Origin: Aromatoleum petrolei
Lineage (GTDB): Bacteria; Pseudomonadota; Gammaproteobacteria; Burkholderiales; Rhodocyclaceae
Direction: 5' to 3'
Assembly: GCF_017894385.1 (NCBI RefSeq)
Contig: NZ_CP059560.1
Location: 5,278,501-5,342,500 of the forward strand
Length of the DNA: 64,000 nt
Below are positions 61,657-64,000 of this stretch, piece after piece. Below the pieces are notes generated by a model. It had not been told where the DNA came from. It was given only the letters and a program-made list of their open reading frames with translations, and did not search any database. Both the position numbers and the translations under genes were made by a program. Within the stretch, counting starts at the first letter, position 1. Each line of letters begins with the position of its first letter.

Positions 61657-61714
61657 GTGTCGTCTCCAGACAGTGTGGGTTTCGGGGTTGCGACAAAGGC
61701 GTCTTTGTCTGGAG

Positions 61715-61769
61715 GAATACTAGCCAATACTATTGCTTGATCTATTTACAGTTAAGATTCAATTATTGC
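61715..61769 (-). promoter_or_regulatory. Operator/promoter block 2, upstream of the hydrolase-TRAP operon
   Basis: This is an ungapped match to 56741-56795, about 37 of 55 identical, with TATTTACAGTT (61743-61753) and ATTATTGC (61762-61769) fully conserved at the same spacing. On the minus strand TTAACT (61755-61750), 17 bases, then TAGTAT (61732-61727) fit a sigma-70 promoter 71 bases before the hydrolase ATG. An outer ATTG-N10-CAAT (61765-61782) replaces the tighter palindrome of block 1. Confidence 0.72.
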
Positions 61770-61860
61770 CCATAACGACAATTACAATCATCGACAGGTT
61801 TGGCCAGGCTCCGACCGATGCGTGCGCTGCCGTGAATGATTCGATGCCCGGATAAAGAGG

Positions 61861-61906
61861 CGCGAGCGCGATGCCGACGACCGGGTCGTCGCGCGTCGCG
61901 CTCGCG
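61861..61906. repeat. Nested inverted repeat downstream of the Tsx-like gene
   Basis: CGCGAGCGCGA (61861-61871) and TCGCGCTCGCG (61896-61906) form a perfect 11-bp outer stem. Inside, GACGAC (61876-61881) and GTCGTC (61885-61890) form a 6-bp inner stem. A further hairpin CCGGATC/GATCCGG lies at 61911-61930. No T tract follows on either strand. It sits between the Tsx-like stop and the hydrolase promoter and may end or insulate transcription. Confidence 0.6.
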
Positions 61907-61949
61907 AGTGCCGGATCGCCAAGGATCCGGCCGTGCCGCCAAGGGCCGC

Positions 61950-62759
61950 TTAGAACTTCACGACTGCCATGATGTTGGGGAAGCTCTCATTGAGACCATC
62001 GATGCCGTACTTGTTGCGCCAGTACTGATATTCGGTACCGACGTAGAACGCATCTCGGCGACCCGACACGAGTTGACCGACATCCAGACGCAGCTGCGGC
62101 TGACATAGCAGTTGATTCACCGTCCCCTGCCCGCGCGCTCCGATGTAGTCGCAAAAGCCCTCGAAGGTCCACTGCGTGGGGCCGATGCTGAACGGCAGCC
62201 GCCATACCGGGGTCACTTGGTAGCTGTTCCGGTAATGGGGTTGCACGCCGTTGAACTGGGAACGGTCGTCATAGGCGAGCAGATCCACGTTGAAGTAGCT
62301 GAAGCCGGGCACCGCGAAGTCCAGCGTCACACCGTACAGCAGGATTCGCGTACCCGCGCCGCCGGTCGACGCGCCCGCGTTTACGCCGGCAGTCAGGCTC
62401 ACGTCCTTGAGAATGCCACCGCCGAACGTCGCACCGGTGGTCTTGCCAAGACTGAGGTAGTGGTAATACTCGCCGTAGATGTCGTTCGAGCGCGGGGCAT
62501 TCTTCGTTCCCCAATAGGAGTCGACGAAGAAGTAGTTGCGCCCGTAGGCATAGCCGCTCACGTGCTGCAGCGTGATTGTGGTTTTCGTGACGTCGTCGTG
62601 AATCCCCGGATCGCGGAAGCTCGTCCCGTTCATCATCTGCACGTCGGTCTCGCTCCAGTCCGCAGCGGTCGCCTGCCCCGCTCCAACGGCCAGTGCGAAG
62701 GCCAGCGCGGTCGCCGCAGTCAAACCGCGGGATTTACGGCCTTCCAAGAGCTGTCTCAT
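61950..62759 (-). CDS. Tsx/OmpK-like outer-membrane channel
   Basis: A 269-residue protein with a Sec signal peptide (GLTAATALAFALAVGAGQATA, cut before ADWSE) and a 12-strand-type beta-barrel. The Tsx/OmpK features are GYAYGRNYFFVDSYWG, SNDIYGEYYHYLSLGK and the aromatic C-terminus PNIMAVVKF. Tsx channels pass nucleosides and related compounds. ATG 62759 is favoured over ATG 62780 because GGAGA lies 7 bases before it. It follows the NCS1 permease gene by 39 bases, pairing outer- and inner-membrane uptake. Confidence 0.85.
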   Translation of the reverse strand: MRQLLEGRKSRGLTAATALAFALAVGAGQATAADWSETDVQMMNGTSFRDPGIHDDVTKTTITLQHVSGYAYGRNYFFVDSYWGTKNAPRSNDIYGEYYHYLSLGKTTGATFGGGILKDVSLTAGVNAGASTGGAGTRILLYGVTLDFAVPGFSYFNVDLLAYDDRSQFNGVQPHYRNSYQVTPVWRLPFSIGPTQWTFEGFCDYIGARGQGTVNQLLCQPQLRLDVGQLVSGRRDAFYVGTEYQYWRNKYGIDGLNESFPNIMAVVKF

Positions 62760-62798
62760 TTCATATTCTCCAGTTTTCATTTTTGGGCAGCCAGGGAT

Positions 62799-64000
62799 TT
62801 ACAGGTCTTCGCGGCGCGAAAGGGCGTCGCTCAGCTGATACGAGGGCACACGCGAAAAGCCGCGAGAGGGCGCATAGGTCCAGTTGTGGCCGACGCTTGT
62901 AGCCAGGAAGCGGTCGCTGTACCGGGACGTGACCTCGGCCTGTGGGTAGCGCGGCAGGACCCATACCCACATCAGCAACAGATAGAGGGCAAAGCCGAGC
63001 GCAAAGCCGACGATGAAGGCCCAGGAGCCCGAGTAGAACGCCACCGCACCACCGGCGAGCCACGTCACCACGCCGGCCGGATTGACCCCACCGAGGAAAC
63101 GGAACTGGCCATCGACTTCGTAGAGCTCCGGTACATTCAAGCGACGACGCCGGATTACGAAGTAGTCCGCGACCATGATCCCGCCGATCGTGGACAGGAA
63201 GGATCCGTACGAGAACAGGAAACTGAACAGGTTGTCGAGGATCAGCCAGGGCATCGACAGCGTGCCGATGATCCCAGCCAGCACGATGGCGGTGCGGTAC
63301 CCGAGCCGCGGCGCGCCCGCATTGACGAACGTGAGTGCAGCAGGAATCAGGTTCGCTGCATTGTTCGTCGACCACTGCGCGAGCACCACCATGATGAGCA
63401 GCACGATGAGCGAGAAACCCGTCGCGCTGCCCTGGATCACCGTGATCGGATCCCAATTGCCGGCCGCGACGAAGGAGGCCGCACCGATCACCGCCACCCA
63501 CGTCTGCGTCAACGGCAACGCGACGAGCTGGGCGAGAAAGACATGACGGTTGCGCCGCACGAAGCTCTTCGTGCCCTCCTCCACCTTCAGGAAGCGGGTA
63601 ATGTTGGGAATGTCGATCGCGAGCGTCGACCAGAACGCCATATTGGCGAGGAATAGCGTGAGGATCGTGGTGTCCTTGCCGCCGACCCAGTTCCAGATGT
63701 TGAGACCCTTGGTCTGCGCCATCACGTCGAGCGTGTAGTACATCCAGATCGAGATCGCGATGATCGCCGGCGCCGCGATATCCGCGAGCTTCTCCACCGC
63801 CTTGATGCCGCAAGCGGTGTTCCATATCTGCACGACCGCAAACACCGCATACCACAACGGCCAGCTCGAAAAGCCGGTCAGATACTCGACGATACCGTTG
63901 ATCGCGAGCGCGCCCAAGTAAGTCTGGATACCAAACCAGACCGCCGCAACCACGCCGCGAAACAGCGCCGGGAGGTGCGTGCCCGATGTCCCGAAGGGGG
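62799..64000 (-). CDS. NCS1-family nucleobase/hydantoin permease, 5' end outside window
   Basis: The visible 399 residues lack only the N-terminal part. They include PALFRGVVAAVWFGIQTYLG, WNTACGIKAVEKLADIAAPA, FWSTLAIDIPNITRFLKVEE and SYGSFLSTIGGIMVADYFVI, hallmarks of NCS1 (cytosine/purine/allantoin/hydantoin) permeases with twelve membrane segments. The substrate cannot be fixed from sequence alone; hydantoin- or allantoin-type ligands would fit the nearby carbamoyl-type hydrolase. The frame is open to base 64000. Confidence 0.88.
   Translation of the reverse strand, partial: PFGTSGTHLPALFRGVVAAVWFGIQTYLGALAINGIVEYLTGFSSWPLWYAVFAVVQIWNTACGIKAVEKLADIAAPAIIAISIWMYYTLDVMAQTKGLNIWNWVGGKDTTILTLFLANMAFWSTLAIDIPNITRFLKVEEGTKSFVRRNRHVFLAQLVALPLTQTWVAVIGAASFVAAGNWDPITVIQGSATGFSLIVLLIMVVLAQWSTNNAANLIPAALTFVNAGAPRLGYRTAIVLAGIIGTLSMPWLILDNLFSFLFSYGSFLSTIGGIMVADYFVIRRRRLNVPELYEVDGQFRFLGGVNPAGVVTWLAGGAVAFYSGSWAFIVGFALGFALYLLLMWVWVLPRYPQAEVTSRYSDRFLATSVGHNWTYAPSRGFSRVPSYQLSDALSRREDL

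Noticed and set aside
1..64000. tRNA, rRNA or CRISPR array
   Set aside because: No cloverleaf with a T-loop GGTTCGA signature, no rRNA-like block and no regularly spaced direct repeats were found by reading.

Overview
The window is 64 kb of GC-rich, densely packed chromosome from what looks like a betaproteobacterium of the Rhodocyclales/Zoogloeaceae type (Azoarcus, Thauera or Aromatoleum-like). That placement is inferred from codon use, from the housekeeping genes (paeA/ytfL, yaeQ, srkA, rlmJ, DUF1415, DUF1631, DUF3301) and from the catabolic gene set. No rRNA, tRNA or CRISPR array was seen.

1-23 kb is mostly core genome: the 5' end of a slyX-like gene, an FAD dehydrogenase, an MFS carrier, dodecin, the YlqF GTPase, an antiquitin-type aldehyde dehydrogenase, PaeA, an outer-membrane protein, YaeQ, SrkA, FabI, a FolE, a Pit phosphate carrier, a MazG-like hydrolase overlapping rlmJ, a gamma carbonic anhydrase, a DMT carrier and a DUF1631 protein. 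At 23.4-25.2 kb is a compact regulated cassette on the minus strand. A cobalamin riboswitch is followed by an intrinsic terminator, a 49-residue RiPP-type precursor peptide and a radical SAM/SPASM maturase whose GTG start overlaps the peptide stop. Next come a TyrR-like sigma-54 activator divergent from an alanine-type AGCS symporter, and a CaiB/BaiF CoA-transferase.

30-39 kb is accessory. It holds decayed gene fragments, a minus-strand C-family (cbb3-like) oxidase operon (ccoN, ccoO, cytochrome c, SCO, membrane protein), a multiply disrupted metallophosphoesterase pseudogene, a lower-GC cassette of four overlapping or abutting lipoprotein genes (three of them related BamE/SmpA-like paralogues), an IS110/IS1111-type insertion remnant with inverted repeats, and a solitary cobD.

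39-49 kb carries folate genes (pabB, folB) and a complete sarcosine catabolic operon, glyA-sdaA-soxB-soxD-soxA-soxG, which would take sarcosine to glycine, serine and pyruvate. A MASE3-like/PAS/GGDEF/EAL signalling protein and a cytochrome P450 follow.

54-64 kb appears to be one regulon. A LysR-type regulator is divergent from a FabF-like ketosynthase and an ACS-type MFS carrier. About 5 kb away lie an isochorismatase-fold amidohydrolase and a complete TRAP transporter, preceded by a Tsx-like channel and an NCS1 permease (cut by the window end). The promoter regions of the ketosynthase gene and of the hydrolase operon share a 55-bp ungapped block with the same box spacing, the same -35/-10 geometry and almost the same leader length. 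This suggests that one regulator controls both transcripts.
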